From positions 3,410,001 through 3,474,000 of the forward strand of contig NZ_AP025144.1 in the NCBI RefSeq assembly GCF_019977755.1: a stretch of 64,000 bases of DNA. Direction: 5' to 3'. The number at the start of each line of letters is the position of its first letter. The first letter of the stretch is position 1. This document shows, piece by piece, positions 1 through 8,692 of the stretch. The translations under genes were made by a program, and so were the position numbers. The DNA is from Vibrio penaeicida (lineage in GTDB: Bacteria > Pseudomonadota > Gammaproteobacteria > Enterobacterales > Vibrionaceae). Below the pieces are notes generated by a model, which saw only the letters and a program-made list of their open reading frames with translations, had not been told where the DNA came from and did no database searches.

Positions 1-435
1 CTGATAGAGGTTAGTACCGCGCTCATTGGCAAGCTTAGTGCCCATCTCTAGTCGATATGGCTGCATCAGATCCAACGGCTTAAGCAAACCATACAAACCA
101 GATAACATTCTCAAATGCGATTGCGCGTAATCGAACTCGTCTTCGGAAAATGTTTCCGCTTCCAACCCCGTGTATACATCACCTTTAAATGCCAAAACAG
201 CTTGGCGCGCATTCTCGACCGTAAATGTCTCACTCCATTGCTCAAAACGCGCGGCGTTAAGCCCTGCAATTTTATCACTCACTTTCATCAAGCCTGAAAT
301 ATCGGCAGGAGTCAGTTTACGGCATTCCTTGATCAGCTCGGCACTGTGTTTAACCAACGTGGGCTGGGTAAAGCGCTCTGTCGCTAGTGGAGATTCGTAA
401 TCGAGTGTTTTTGCAGGTGATACAACGATAAGCAT
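1..435 (-). CDS. yaaA: Peroxide stress protein YaaA (3' part outside window)
   Basis: The reverse strand opens at ATG 435 with [16 protein letters not shown], the hallmark start of the YaaA/DUF328 family, and stays open to the window edge, giving about 145 of the usual 255-260 residues. In E. coli YaaA lowers free intracellular iron during H2O2 stress and limits Fenton damage to DNA; that role is carried over by family. The C-terminal part lies beyond position 1, so the gene is truncated by the window, not broken. A terminator of the upstream symporter gene separates the two, so yaaA is probably transcribed on its own. Confidence 0.93.
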   Translation of the reverse strand, partial: MLIVVSPAKTLDYESPLATERFTQPTLVKHSAELIKECRKLTPADISGLMKVSDKIAGLNAARFEQWSETFTVENARQAVLAFKGDVYTGLEAETFSEDEFDYAQSHLRMLSGLYGLLKPLDLMQPYRLEMGTKLANERGTNLYQ

Positions 436-474
436 GACTTTTACTCTGTTGGGCTGATTTTGTATTGTAAGCAT

Positions 475-509
475 ATAAAAAAAGCCACGCTAAGTCAGCA
501 TGGCTTTTT
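475..509 (-). terminator. Rho-independent terminator after the symporter gene
   Basis: On the reverse strand the stem AAAGCCA/TGGCTTT, with an extra GC pair below the loop, is followed by seven T. It lies 44 bases past the symporter stop and before yaaA. Confidence 0.8.
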
Positions 510-552
510 CAATTGTATTGATTAGTGAAGTCTATTATCTCTGTTCAAGAGA

Positions 553-2007
553 TCAGTTTTTCTCGGGCTCAATATTCTGCTTAGACTTAGTATTGTCCCA
601 GATGCCTTCTTCTAGTTGAGATTGCAGTTCTGGGTAATCTTTCACATCAAACGTCGGCACTTTGCCCGCTTTCAATTGCTTGTTGTAATCCTTTGCCAGC
701 TTCACCACGATGCCAGAAAGAAGCAAGATAGCGACAAGGTTGACGATTGCCATCAAACCCATTGATACGTCTGCTAGGCCCCAAACGGTCGGCAATGTCG
801 CTAACGAGCCAAACATAACCATACCTAGAACAATGATGCGAAAAAGAATCAAACCTTTCTTGCGGTTGTGTTCTAAGAAGATAAGGTTGGTTTCTGCATA
901 CGAGTAGTTGGCAATAATGGATGTGAAGGCGAAGAAGAAAATCGCCACTGCGACAAAAATACCACCCCACTCACCAACTTGTGCACTCAATGCACGTTGA
1001 GTCAGTTCAATACCAGTAATTTCACCGTGTGGAACGTATTCACCAGACATTAGGATAATGGCAACAGTCGCTGAACAGATAACCATAGTGTCCATAAACA
1101 CACCAAGCATTTGTACGTAACCTTGTGAAGCTGGGTGCGGTGGGTATGGAGTCGCCGATGCAGCGGCATTTGGCGCAGAGCCCATACCCGCTTCATTCGA
1201 GAACAAACCACGCTTAATACCTTGAATCATAGCCTGTGCGATTGCGTAACCTAAGCCACCGGCTGCTGCTTCTTGTAAGCCAAACGCGCTTTTGAAAATC
1301 AGGCTAAATACCGCCGGTACTTTCTCTAGGTTGGTCAGCATCACAAACATGGCAAGCAAAAGGTACGCTAGCGCCATAACCGGTACGATCAACTCGGCTG
1401 TACGAGCAATCTTTCTCATACCGCCAAAAATAATGAATGCCGAGATAAGGACTAGCGCGCCGCCAACAAATTTAGGCTCTGTACCGAAAGCCGTTTGCAT
1501 TGCACCAGCAATGGAATTGGCTTGTACAGCGTTGAATACCAATCCAAACGCTATGATCAGGAAAATAGAGAACAACACGCCCATCCAGCGCATCCCCAAC
1601 CCTTTCTCCATGTAGTAGGCAGGCCCACCTCGGTAGTTGCCATCGGCATCACGTGTTTTGTATAGCTGCGCCAGTGTGCTTTCAGCAAAAGATGTCGCCA
1701 TGCCCAGCATAGCAATCATCCACATCCAGAAGATTGCACCAGGGCCACCAGCCGTAAGTGCAACGGCGACACCAGCCATGTTACCCGTACCGACACGTGC
1801 TGCGAGCGAAGTACAAAGTGCTTGGAAAGAAGAAATGCCCGCCGCATCGGATTTACGGCTGTTCCGAAGAACGGAAAACATGTGACCAAAATGTCTGAAC
1901 TGAATGAACCCAAGACGAAGGGTAAAATACACGCCCACGCCAACAAGTAAGTAAACTAGAATCGATCCCCAAAGAAGGTCGTTCATTAAATGAATTAAAT
2001 CTGCCAC
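553..2007 (-). CDS. Sodium:alanine symporter, AGCS family
   Basis: The 484-residue product is a polytopic inner-membrane protein of the alanine/glycine:cation symporter family (AlsT/YaaJ/DagA type), which imports alanine or glycine with Na+. Family features seen are the early ARVGTGNMAGVAVAL segment, GGPAYYMEKGLG, and KRGLFSNEAGMGSAP, with about ten hydrophobic segments between residues 15 and 450. The start is taken as GTG at 2007, because GAGG lies five bases upstream; an ATG seven codons further in has no better site. The long 5' leader can fold (see 2064-2160). It is next to yaaA, as in other vibrios. Substrate choice between alanine and glycine cannot be read from sequence. Confidence 0.93.
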   Translation of the reverse strand: MADLIHLMNDLLWGSILVYLLVGVGVYFTLRLGFIQFRHFGHMFSVLRNSRKSDAAGISSFQALCTSLAARVGTGNMAGVAVALTAGGPGAIFWMWMIAMLGMATSFAESTLAQLYKTRDADGNYRGGPAYYMEKGLGMRWMGVLFSIFLIIAFGLVFNAVQANSIAGAMQTAFGTEPKFVGGALVLISAFIIFGGMRKIARTAELIVPVMALAYLLLAMFVMLTNLEKVPAVFSLIFKSAFGLQEAAAGGLGYAIAQAMIQGIKRGLFSNEAGMGSAPNAAASATPYPPHPASQGYVQMLGVFMDTMVICSATVAIILMSGEYVPHGEITGIELTQRALSAQVGEWGGIFVAVAIFFFAFTSIIANYSYAETNLIFLEHNRKKGLILFRIIVLGMVMFGSLATLPTVWGLADVSMGLMAIVNLVAILLLSGIVVKLAKDYNKQLKAGKVPTFDVKDYPELQSQLEEGIWDNTKSKQNIEPEKN

Positions 2008-2063
2008 GATAGCCTCGCATCGAGTTATGACAACAACACAGCTTCACGCTATGCTCCCTTGTT

Positions 2064-2160
2064 CAGTGCAGGATTAGAGGAGTCCCCTCTTTGTTGTAGT
2101 TTTTAGCATTGCACTGGCTCTCCGTTTTTTTCACCGTGTTCGGTAGGAGAAATGTCGGAG
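2064..2160 (-). promoter_or_regulatory. Structured 5' leader of the symporter gene (candidate cis-regulatory RNA)
   Basis: On the transcript strand three nested hairpins can form. CTCCG/CGGAG (2156-2160 with 2120-2124) encloses ACCG-AACA-CGGT. Downstream CAGTGCA/TGCACTG (2110-2116 with 2064-2070) encloses AGAGG-GGACT-CCTCT. The elements sit about 60-150 bases upstream of the GTG start. Glycine riboswitches precede some Vibrio AGCS genes, but the conserved glycine-aptamer core was not found here, so the ligand, if any, is unknown. Confidence 0.4.
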
Positions 2161-2719
2161 TGATTATTTCGACCGCGGGGATAATGCAGACCTAAACGGC
2201 AAAAATCAATATGCACACACATGCATTTATTTGTTATATTTCACTATTTTTGCACGATTTATTAACACAACAAACAACACTAACCGCACAACAGCCAAAC
2301 AAAAATCCTAAAATTTCTTTACAAAAAAGCGTATCAACCTTCGGTCATTTTTTGTGTGCTACAAATGCAGCGTAACCCTTTGCCTAGCGAGCTTTACCGA
2401 ATTTTTATGAGTGATTGTTCGTTCAACCCTTAACAATAATTTGCAACTTTGAAGAAAATACCTCTTTGATATTCATCTCAGCCCTTTTCAGGGTTGCTTC
2501 TTTAACATAATTAAATGTCAGAATTTTTCTTTATTTGATACTGATCGCTCATTTTTCATTCAAATATTTTCGCTGTAAATTGTGAAATTCCGCAGGGTTT
2601 CTCATAAAACCTTCATAAAAGAGAAACAAATGAGAAACACATCAAGGTTATTCTGCAAGCAATTATGTTACTTAAAAGGCTCCAATCGGAGTCTTTATAA
2701 CAAAAAAGAGAGGTCGCAT
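2161..2719. other. AT-rich intergenic region, divergent promoters
   Basis: About 560 bases lie between the symporter leader and the DUF3545 gene. The stretch is AT-rich and must hold the promoters of both divergent genes. No convincing ORF or RNA gene was seen; a weak hairpin (AGCCCT/AGGGTT near 2480-2500) lacks a proper U-tract. Confidence 0.5.
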
Positions 2720-2905
2720 ATGGATGGCTTTCAACTCGAAGATATTATGGCTATGAATGGCCAGCAGACTCGCTCAACACGTTCGAAACCGGCTAAACGG
2801 AAATGGCGTGAGATAGAAGCGATTAAAGATCGACAACGCTTGCAACGCGAACTAATGGAAATGGATGTTTGTAACGAGTACGACCTAGATGACATCGACT
2901 TATAA
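2720..2905 (+). CDS. DUF3545 family small protein
   Basis: This 61-residue protein begins at ATG 2720 behind AAGAGAGG. The open frame extends upstream to 2582, but the RBS and the family start MDGFQLEDIMAMNGQ favour the internal ATG. The middle is strongly basic (SKPAKRKWREIEAIKDRQ) and the end strongly acidic (YDLDDIDL), typical of DUF3545, a family of small Vibrio and Shewanella proteins with no known function. It stands alone and ends in a strong terminator. A nucleic-acid-binding or regulatory role would fit the charge pattern but is only a guess. Confidence 0.85.
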   Translation: MDGFQLEDIMAMNGQQTRSTRSKPAKRKWREIEAIKDRQRLQRELMEMDVCNEYDLDDIDL

Positions 2906-2910
2906 ATAAA

Positions 2911-2935
2911 GAGGCACCTTTGGGTGCCTCTTTTT
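2911..2935 (+). terminator. Rho-independent terminator after the DUF3545 gene
   Basis: The perfect stem GAGGCACC/GGTGCCTC with a four-base loop is followed by TTTTT, five bases past the stop codon. Confidence 0.95.
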
Positions 2936-3044
2936 GTCATTACCGTCGAGAGCTTACCGTTTTCCGAGTCTTTACTTAGCGGCAGCTTGTCAGCTTTCTC
3001 GCTTGAAAATCTGCTCGTTTGAATCTTTCTCGTGTCAAAACAGG

Positions 3045-3596
3045 TTAAGTGCTTTCAAACTCGGTTTGCCTGACTCTTGCCGCTAGCTGACGATATTGAT
3101 CTGCTATTGTGTTGCCGAACACTGGGTCTTCATCATCATGAAGCCATTGGCTTTCGACCGCCCGCCAATCTGCGGCAGTAAAAGCTTTGGCTATTTTAGG
3201 AAGAACCTCTCTCTCTTCCATTTCCAAATGTCCCTTCTGCCGCGAAATGAACTCTTCCAGCTGCAATGCAAATATGTCTGATGGGATCACTGCATCGTGC
3301 AATATCATTTCTACCGTATTTTGAAACGCTTCTGTCACTTTAGATAAGGCTACGTGCTCCTTCTCAAGATCATCGATTTTTTGCTGGTTTCCATAGTGGT
3401 TAGCAAAGTGAAGGTAAAGAATGTCTTCTTTCGGGTGATGTGTTTTCTGTGAGTGAATAGCTAAATAATCAATGATCTCTTTAACTAAGCTGTAGTTAAT
3501 GGTTTTCTCGTTTCTTAGCTGCTCCAGCTTGGAACTCAAAATCGCCAACAAACGAACCATATAACCATGTTCTCGCCTTATTTTTTCTATAATCAT
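3045..3596 (-). CDS. Hemerythrin domain-containing protein
   Basis: This 183-residue protein reads as a four-helix hemerythrin-like (HHE) domain. Probable di-iron ligands lie in H-G-Y-M near residue 10, HSQKTHHPKEDILY near 48-61 and KGHLEMEEREVLP near 140-152, which match the spaced H...HxxxE...HxxxE pattern. Bacterial proteins of this type are cytoplasmic and are linked to oxygen or nitric-oxide sensing, iron storage or repair of iron centres; which applies here is not visible. It begins at ATG 3596 and is followed by ung on the same strand with a 75-base gap, so the two may be separate units. Confidence 0.88.
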   Translation of the reverse strand: MIIEKIRREHGYMVRLLAILSSKLEQLRNEKTINYSLVKEIIDYLAIHSQKTHHPKEDILYLHFANHYGNQQKIDDLEKEHVALSKVTEAFQNTVEMILHDAVIPSDIFALQLEEFISRQKGHLEMEEREVLPKIAKAFTAADWRAVESQWLHDDEDPVFGNTIADQYRQLAARVRQTEFEST

Positions 3597-3671
3597 GGCT
3601 TCATTCCTCTTTTTATCCTCAATTTGAGTTTAAGAATGAGAAAAGAAGCCTTCCTTGATATCGATTAAAAA

Positions 3672-4349
3672 TTAATCAATTTCAGGTTGCCAATTTACAG
3701 GAGTGTGACCTTGCTTCTGCAAAATATGATTGGTTTGCGAAAAATGACCGCACCCAAAAAAACCTCGATGAGCGGAAAGCGGAGACGGATGAGGTGCCGC
3801 AAGTACATGATGTTTATTTCTATCAATCATGCGTCCTTTTTTCTGAGCATGCGCCCCCCAAAGTAAAAACACCACGCCTTCTCTATGCTGATTAACTGCT
3901 TCTATTACCTTATCAGTAAAGGTTTCCCAACCTGTTTTTGCATGGGAATGCGCTTGCCCTTGTTCGACCGTTAACACGGTATTGAGCATCAAAACGCCTT
4001 GCTGTGCCCAACTTTTCAGATACCCGTGGTCAGGAATGGTGAAATTAGGAATGTCTTGCGCCAATTCTTTATACATATTAACGAGTGAAGGCGGCGATTT
4101 GATGCCAGGTAAAACCGAGAAACACAAGCCATGAGCCTGATTGGGTCCGTGATAAGGATCTTGGCCAAGCAAAACCACTCTCACATCATGAAACTCAGTG
4201 AACCTAAACGCATTAAAAACATCGCTTTCCGGTGGGTAGATGACTTTTCCATTAGCACGCTCTTGCCGAACAAATTCCATTGTCTCTGAAAAATAGGCGT
4301 TTTTTTTCTCTTCACCAATAACGTCGTGCCAAGTTAGCGACTCGCTCAT
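3672..4349 (-). CDS. ung: Uracil-DNA glycosylase
   Basis: The 225-residue enzyme removes uracil from DNA, the first step of base excision repair of deaminated cytosine or misincorporated dUMP. It carries the family-1 motifs: the water-activating loop GQDPYHG with its catalytic Asp near residue 62, and the minor-groove loop [11 protein letters not shown] near residues 187-197. Length matches E. coli Ung (229). The start is ATG 4349 ([12 protein letters not shown]). Another repair gene, nfo, lies upstream on the same strand with a small ORF and its own terminator between, so they are not one operon. Confidence 0.97.
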   Translation of the reverse strand: MSESLTWHDVIGEEKKNAYFSETMEFVRQERANGKVIYPPESDVFNAFRFTEFHDVRVVLLGQDPYHGPNQAHGLCFSVLPGIKSPPSLVNMYKELAQDIPNFTIPDHGYLKSWAQQGVLMLNTVLTVEQGQAHSHAKTGWETFTDKVIEAVNQHREGVVFLLWGAHAQKKGRMIDRNKHHVLAAPHPSPLSAHRGFFGCGHFSQTNHILQKQGHTPVNWQPEID

Positions 4350-4490
4350 AATACCCTCACATTCATTCCAATAGAGATTCCCAAACTAGGGGGATTGATC
4401 TTAAGAAAGGATACCGAGTTCGTTTTTGGGTAGCTAGGGCCTGTTAGCCTTTCGAGATGTTTTTTACGAAGATGTGTGGAATGGGAGAAC

Positions 4491-4524
4491 AAAAAAGAAC
4501 CCAAGCCTTGGTTCGGCTTGGGTT
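4491..4524 (-). terminator. Rho-independent terminator after the 43-residue ORF
   Basis: The ten-base stem AACCCAAGCC/GGCTTGGGTT (4498-4507 with 4515-4524) is followed on the reverse strand by C and six T. Confidence 0.88.
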
Positions 4525-4562
4525 TTAGTCACTCCAAACACACTGGTTGGGAGCGTATTACC

Positions 4563-4694
4563 TTATCGCTTGGCAGGTCTGCTTTGCTGTGGCGTTCTCC
4601 AATGCCCAGTACCTCTATGGTATCGGTTAGGCAAAGGTAACGGCTTTGGCGCAGAGCTGTTTGTCGTAGAACCGACAGGTGCTTGACTATTCAT
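4563..4694 (-). CDS. Small proline- and arginine-rich protein, 43 residues, unknown function
   Basis: A short reverse-strand ORF starts at ATG 4694, preceded by GAGGAG at normal spacing, and ends at TAA 4563. It encodes a 43-residue protein beginning MNSQAPVGSTTNSS and ending SRPAKR, with many Pro, Ser and Arg, no membrane segment and no signal peptide. The strong RBS upstream and a dedicated ten-base-pair terminator downstream argue that it is expressed. I do not recognise a family. It could be a small basic RNA- or protein-binding peptide, but nothing in the sequence proves that. The gap to nfo (4695-4771) is 77 bases. Confidence 0.6.
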   Translation of the reverse strand: MNSQAPVGSTTNSSAPKPLPLPNRYHRGTGHWRTPQQSRPAKR

Positions 4695-4771
4695 AAGTCA
4701 CTCCTCACATAAGAGTACAAATTCTGTTTTCTCATCTCAGTATTTCTTATGAAAGATCAGTGCCAACTTAT

Positions 4772-5629
4772 CTATTTTTCCTGTGAGTTTTGGTAGTACA
4801 TGCGGAGTGCTTGTATCTCATCTTTCCATATCTCCGGCTCTATGGTCTCTAGAATCAAAGGGATACCATCAAATCGTGTATCTTGTGCAATGTATTGAAA
4901 ACAATCCCAGCCAATTTCTCCCTTACCCAATGAATGGTGTCTATCGACACGGCTAGCAAATTCCACTTTGGAGTCATTAAGATGCATCGCACGTAAATAG
5001 TGCATTCCCACAATGTTTTCGAACGCGTTAAAAGTCTGCTCACAAGCTTCAAACGTTCTAAGGTCATAACCTGCTGTAAAAGCGTGACAAGTATCGATGC
5101 ATACACCGACACGAGATTTATCTTCGACTTGGCTAATGATCTCGGCAAGATGTTCAAATCGCCACCCTAGGTTTGTTCCTTGCCCTGCTGTGTTCTCTAT
5201 CACCGCAATTACATTGGGAACGGCCTGATGAGCGATATTGATCGATTCTGCTATTAGAGATAAACACTCCTGCTCGGATATCTTCTTTAGGTGGCTCCCC
5301 GGATGAAAATTCAACAACTTCAATCCCAGTTGTTCGCAACGTACCATTTCATCAATAAAGGCCGCCCTAGATTTCTCTAACTTCTCTTGTTCGGGTGCAC
5401 CAAGATTAATCAGGTACGAATCGTGAGGAAGAATGGTGTCAGCACTGAACCCATGTACTTCACACTGTTTTTTAAAGGCAGTAATGGTGTCTTCTTCCAA
5501 AGGCTTCGCTACCCATTGCCTTTGGTTTTTTGTAAAAAGAGCAAAAGCATTTGCTCCGATTTCTTTCGCTCTCAGAGGGGCTTTATCGACCCCACCAGCA
5601 GCAGAAACATGTGCGCCAATGTATTTCAT
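4772..5629 (-). CDS. nfo: Deoxyribonuclease IV (endonuclease IV, AP endonuclease)
   Basis: This 285-residue enzyme cleaves DNA 5' to abasic sites and clears blocked 3' ends in base excision repair. The start is ATG 5629, [13 protein letters not shown], the canonical family start; 22 codons of open frame upstream lack family similarity. The TIM-barrel zinc ligands are visible in [41 protein letters not shown] and [13 protein letters not shown], giving the trinuclear zinc site of the family. Length equals E. coli Nfo. It is transcribed away from grcA. Confidence 0.97.
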   Translation of the reverse strand: MKYIGAHVSAAGGVDKAPLRAKEIGANAFALFTKNQRQWVAKPLEEDTITAFKKQCEVHGFSADTILPHDSYLINLGAPEQEKLEKSRAAFIDEMVRCEQLGLKLLNFHPGSHLKKISEQECLSLIAESINIAHQAVPNVIAVIENTAGQGTNLGWRFEHLAEIISQVEDKSRVGVCIDTCHAFTAGYDLRTFEACEQTFNAFENIVGMHYLRAMHLNDSKVEFASRVDRHHSLGKGEIGWDCFQYIAQDTRFDGIPLILETIEPEIWKDEIQALRMYYQNSQEK

Positions 5630-5805
5630 ATGCTCTCTTGTAATTGTGACTGAAAGTCTTTCACCAATGCTACCCAACCATTGACCTCGAGTCACTATTG
5701 ATGAATATTACGCTTCATTTTGTAGTAAAATTACAACAAATACAGATATAAAATATTTTTGATAAATTAAAATAAATTGTAAATACTTTGTTTTATAAAG
5801 ATTAA

Positions 5806-5819
5806 TTGATTTAACTCAA
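5806..5819 (+). promoter_or_regulatory. Upstream FNR site of grcA
   Basis: TTGATTTAACTCAA matches the FNR consensus TTGAT-N4-ATCAA with one mismatch. Its centre lies exactly 53 bases upstream of the centre of the second site, the same spacing described for E. coli yfiD (grcA). Confidence 0.7.
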
Positions 5820-5858
5820 TAAATTTACTGGTCAATTTTCAATAAGTTTCGTTGTTTT

Positions 5859-5872
5859 TTGACATAAATCAA
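5859..5872 (+). promoter_or_regulatory. Promoter-proximal FNR site of grcA
   Basis: TTGACATAAATCAA matches the FNR consensus with one mismatch. It is centred about 41-43 bases upstream of the start point predicted from the -10 box TATAAT at 5897-5902, the class II activator position. Confidence 0.82.
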
Positions 5873-5896
5873 TATTATTTTAAAGGTTATTGGTTA

Positions 5897-5902
5897 TATA
5901 AT
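5897..5902 (+). promoter_or_regulatory. -10 box of the grcA promoter
   Basis: A perfect TATAAT lies 24 bases downstream of the proximal FNR box, with no good -35 hexamer, as expected for a class II FNR-activated promoter. Confidence 0.75.
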
Positions 5903-5971
5903 AGCTAGCTCGACAAAAAATCGAAATTTACATCAAAATTCATCACCACGTACGTGGACTAGGAGACAGGA

Positions 5972-6349
5972 ATGATCCAAGGTATACAAATTACTAAAGC
6001 GGCAAACGACGATCTACTTAACTCAATCTGGCTATTGGATAACGATAAAAATGAAGCGCGTTGTGTAGCAGCTAACGCAGGCTACGAAGCTGATCAAGTT
6101 ATTCCTGCATCTGACCTAGGTGAATTCGAAAGCCGTGAAGTGGCGATTGAAACCGCACCACGCATCGAAGGTGGTCAACACCTAAACGTGAACGTTCTTA
6201 AGCGTGAAACGTTAGAAGATGCGGTAAACAACCCAGAGAACTACCCTCAGCTAACAATTCGTGTTTCTGGCTACGCGGTACGTTTTAACTCTCTGACTCA
6301 AGAACAGCAACGCGACGTTATTGCTCGTACGTTTACAGAGTCTCTATAA
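5972..6349 (+). CDS. grcA: Autonomous glycyl radical cofactor GrcA
   Basis: The 125-residue protein is the spare glycyl-radical domain that can replace the oxygen-damaged C-terminus of pyruvate formate-lyase. The C-terminal loop [12 protein letters not shown] (near residues 98-109) holds the glycine that carries the radical. Length matches E. coli YfiD/GrcA (127). AGGAG lies six bases before the start. Tandem FNR sites and a TATAAT box upstream indicate induction when oxygen falls. It is a single-gene unit ending in a bidirectional terminator. Frequent strongly preferred codons suggest high expression. Confidence 0.97.
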   Translation: MIQGIQITKAANDDLLNSIWLLDNDKNEARCVAANAGYEADQVIPASDLGEFESREVAIETAPRIEGGQHLNVNVLKRETLEDAVNNPENYPQLTIRVSGYAVRFNSLTQEQQRDVIARTFTESL

Positions 6350-6390
6350 GAAAAGCTGATTGAATAACCTTTCGGGGTTTATTAGATACA

Positions 6391-6420
6391 AAAACAGCGC
6401 TCATTGAGCGCTGTTTTTTT
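6391..6420. terminator. Bidirectional terminator between grcA and thrC
   Basis: AACAGCGCTC/GAGCGCTGTT with a three-base loop is followed by seven T on the plus strand and has an A-run at its left side. It can stop grcA and the convergent thr operon. Confidence 0.93.
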
Positions 6421-6453
6421 ATAGGTTACAAGCTATGGAAACTTCGCTGCTTG

Positions 6454-7737
6454 TTATTTTTGAACTCGACGAAGTACTTCTTTTAATGCGTCAAAATCGT
6501 TATCCAACTCTTCCGACAACAACTCCATCGCAGCGTGCTTCGCAAGTGGTGCTGGGACATCGATATCCGCACCTAGAACGTCATCGACCACTTCCTTGAA
6601 TTTAGCTGGGTGAGCAGTACACAAGAAAAGCCCTGTTTCGCCTTCTTGAAGTTGCTCATCTAGAACGCGATACGCTATCGCGCCGTGCGGCTCGCATAAG
6701 TAGCCCTTATCATTCAGCTCTCGAACTGAATCAGCACTTTGCTCGTCTGTCACTGCACCTTTGCCCAACGTATCCAAACCCCAGCCTTTTAACTGGCAAA
6801 GCTCTTCAATACGTGGCCAGTTGTTTGGCTGACTGACATCCATGGCATTTGATGTGGTTGCGACTGTTGGTTTTGGATCCCACTTCCCTGTATATAGGTA
6901 GCGAGGTACCGTATCATTTGCATTTGTTGCTGCAATGAAGCGCTTAATAGGCAAACCAATTGCTTTCGCTAATAAACCTGCTGTTAAGTTACCAAAGTTG
7001 CCACTTGGTACTGAAATAACAAGGTTCTCACGCTCTGCTTTGCTCATTTGAGCTGCTGCTTCAAAGTAGTAGCAGATTTGCGCCATCAAACGGCTGATGT
7101 TAATGGAGTTCGCAGAGTTTAGACCAATCTCTTCTCGTAACGCAGAATCATCAAATGCGTTTTTCACTAGTGACTGACACGCGTCAAAATCGGCGTTGAT
7201 CGCCACTGTGTGGATATTTTTACCCAATGTACAGAACAGCTTTTCTTGCATAGGGCTGATCTTACCTTTCGGGTAAAGAATCACAACATTGATGTTTTCC
7301 ATACCATAGAAAGCATGCGCTACAGCGGCACCCGTATCACCAGATGTCGCGGTGAGGATGGTAATTTTGCCACCATCTGATACCGCAGCCAGTGATTGCG
7401 CCATAAAGCGACCACCGAAATCTTTAAACGCAAGAGTCGGTCCGTGGAAAAGCTCCAGCGCATAAACGCCATCTTTTACTTGCTTGATTGGCGCAGGGAA
7501 TTGGAACGCAGCATCAACCAGTTGGTTTACTTGCTCCGCTGATAATTCTTCACCAATAAAAGCAGAAAGAATTTTGCTACTGCGTGTGACGAAATCTTCA
7601 TCAAGCAGCGCATCGATATCTTCAAACTTGGGCAGTTCTGAAGGAAAAAATAAGCCTTGGTTACGGCCTAATCCTTGGCGCACGGCTTGGCCAAAGGATA
7701 CTTGTTCGTCATTTTCTTTGATGTTGTAAAGCTTCAT
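6454..7737 (-). CDS. thrC: Threonine synthase
   Basis: The 427-residue PLP enzyme converts O-phosphohomoserine to threonine, the last step of the pathway. The PLP lysine lies in [10 protein letters not shown] (near residue 107), and [10 protein letters not shown] is the phosphate-binding loop. Length matches E. coli ThrC (428). Its start overlaps the end of thrB by four bases, the mark of translational coupling. It is the last gene of thrLABC and so is controlled by the leader attenuator. Confidence 0.98.
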   Translation of the reverse strand: MKLYNIKENDEQVSFGQAVRQGLGRNQGLFFPSELPKFEDIDALLDEDFVTRSSKILSAFIGEELSAEQVNQLVDAAFQFPAPIKQVKDGVYALELFHGPTLAFKDFGGRFMAQSLAAVSDGGKITILTATSGDTGAAVAHAFYGMENINVVILYPKGKISPMQEKLFCTLGKNIHTVAINADFDACQSLVKNAFDDSALREEIGLNSANSINISRLMAQICYYFEAAAQMSKAERENLVISVPSGNFGNLTAGLLAKAIGLPIKRFIAATNANDTVPRYLYTGKWDPKPTVATTSNAMDVSQPNNWPRIEELCQLKGWGLDTLGKGAVTDEQSADSVRELNDKGYLCEPHGAIAYRVLDEQLQEGETGLFLCTAHPAKFKEVVDDVLGADIDVPAPLAKHAAMELLSEELDNDFDALKEVLRRVQK

Positions 7738-8690
7738 AGCTCACTTCCTGTTACGGTTGATCCCTGCTTGTCTAAACGGCAAACATGAACAAACCCTTCC
7801 TCATTTTGTACGTAATTCTGTTCTAACCAACGCGCTACGCGCTCGGCGACATCTTTTTCTTTGCAAATACTGAACAGCGTCGGACCGCTACCAGAAATAC
7901 CTGTAGCTAGGGCACCCGCGGTTGCAGCGTATTTACGAGCATCGGCGAAGCCAGGTAGCAGTCTCTCACGATATGGTTCTGCGATCACGTCTTTGATCAT
8001 CTTAGCTGCAAGCTCTGGTTGACCTGAATGACATGCATGTATAAAGCCCCCAAGGTGACGACCATGTGCAATGATGTCCTGACGTCGATATTGAGAAGGC
8101 AGAATCTCACGCGCTTCAGCCGTAGAAACTTTAATCCCAGGATAAGCCATAACCCAATACCATTCATCGAAGCACGGTACTTCTTGTGAAATGATACCCA
8201 GCTCTTCTAGCATCAGTTGCAGCCCGCCAAGGTAACAAGGCGCAACGTTGTCATAATGAATGCCACCAGAAATTTGACCTTCCATTTCTCCCATCAACGC
8301 CAGAAGTTCCATTTTGTTGAGTGGGTTTTGGTGGAATTGATTTAGTGCGTCCAGCGCCGCAACAATAGAACACGCACTAGAGCCAAGCCCCGACCCTATC
8401 GGCATGTTCTTCTCTAGCACCATGTGTACTGGTTTTAGCGGTACACTTTTTTTATCAAGCTCGCGTGCAAAAACACGCCAGCAATCGTAAACAATATTTT
8501 CTTTTGGGTTGGTTGGTAGCTTGCTGACAAAATCGCCCGCAGTATCAAGAGTAAACGACTCTGCGCCTTCTTTTACCAATACACGGTCACCTAATAGCGT
8601 GCCATCAACTGGAGAAACCGCAGCACCAAGCACATCAAAGCCAACACTCACATTGCCTATAGAGGCAGGAGCATAAACCACTACACTCAT
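7734..8690 (-). CDS. thrB: Homoserine kinase
   Basis: This 318-residue GHMP-family kinase phosphorylates homoserine with ATP. The ATP-binding loop [12 protein letters not shown] lies near residues 91-102, and the family's C-terminal glycine motif is [11 protein letters not shown]. Length is close to E. coli ThrB (310). It begins two bases after the thrA stop codon and overlaps thrC, so the three structural genes form one tightly coupled operon. Confidence 0.98.
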   Translation of the reverse strand: MSVVVYAPASIGNVSVGFDVLGAAVSPVDGTLLGDRVLVKEGAESFTLDTAGDFVSKLPTNPKENIVYDCWRVFARELDKKSVPLKPVHMVLEKNMPIGSGLGSSACSIVAALDALNQFHQNPLNKMELLALMGEMEGQISGGIHYDNVAPCYLGGLQLMLEELGIISQEVPCFDEWYWVMAYPGIKVSTAEAREILPSQYRRQDIIAHGRHLGGFIHACHSGQPELAAKMIKDVIAEPYRERLLPGFADARKYAATAGALATGISGSGPTLFSICKEKDVAERVARWLEQNYVQNEEGFVHVCRLDKQGSTVTGSEL

Positions 8691-8692
8691 TC

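Larger units (their letters stand above)
5630..5971. other. Divergent nfo-grcA intergenic region
   Basis: About 340 very AT-rich bases carry the grcA promoter and FNR sites (annotated separately). The nfo promoter must also lie here but no clear one was recognised. The grcA leader from about 5908 to 5971 ends in AGGAG. Confidence 0.6.

Noticed and set aside
2064..2160. Glycine riboswitch before the symporter gene
   Set aside because: GGAGAG and CCGAA motifs appear, but the order and the conserved aptamer core with its GGACAGAG-type element do not fit, so no known riboswitch class was called.
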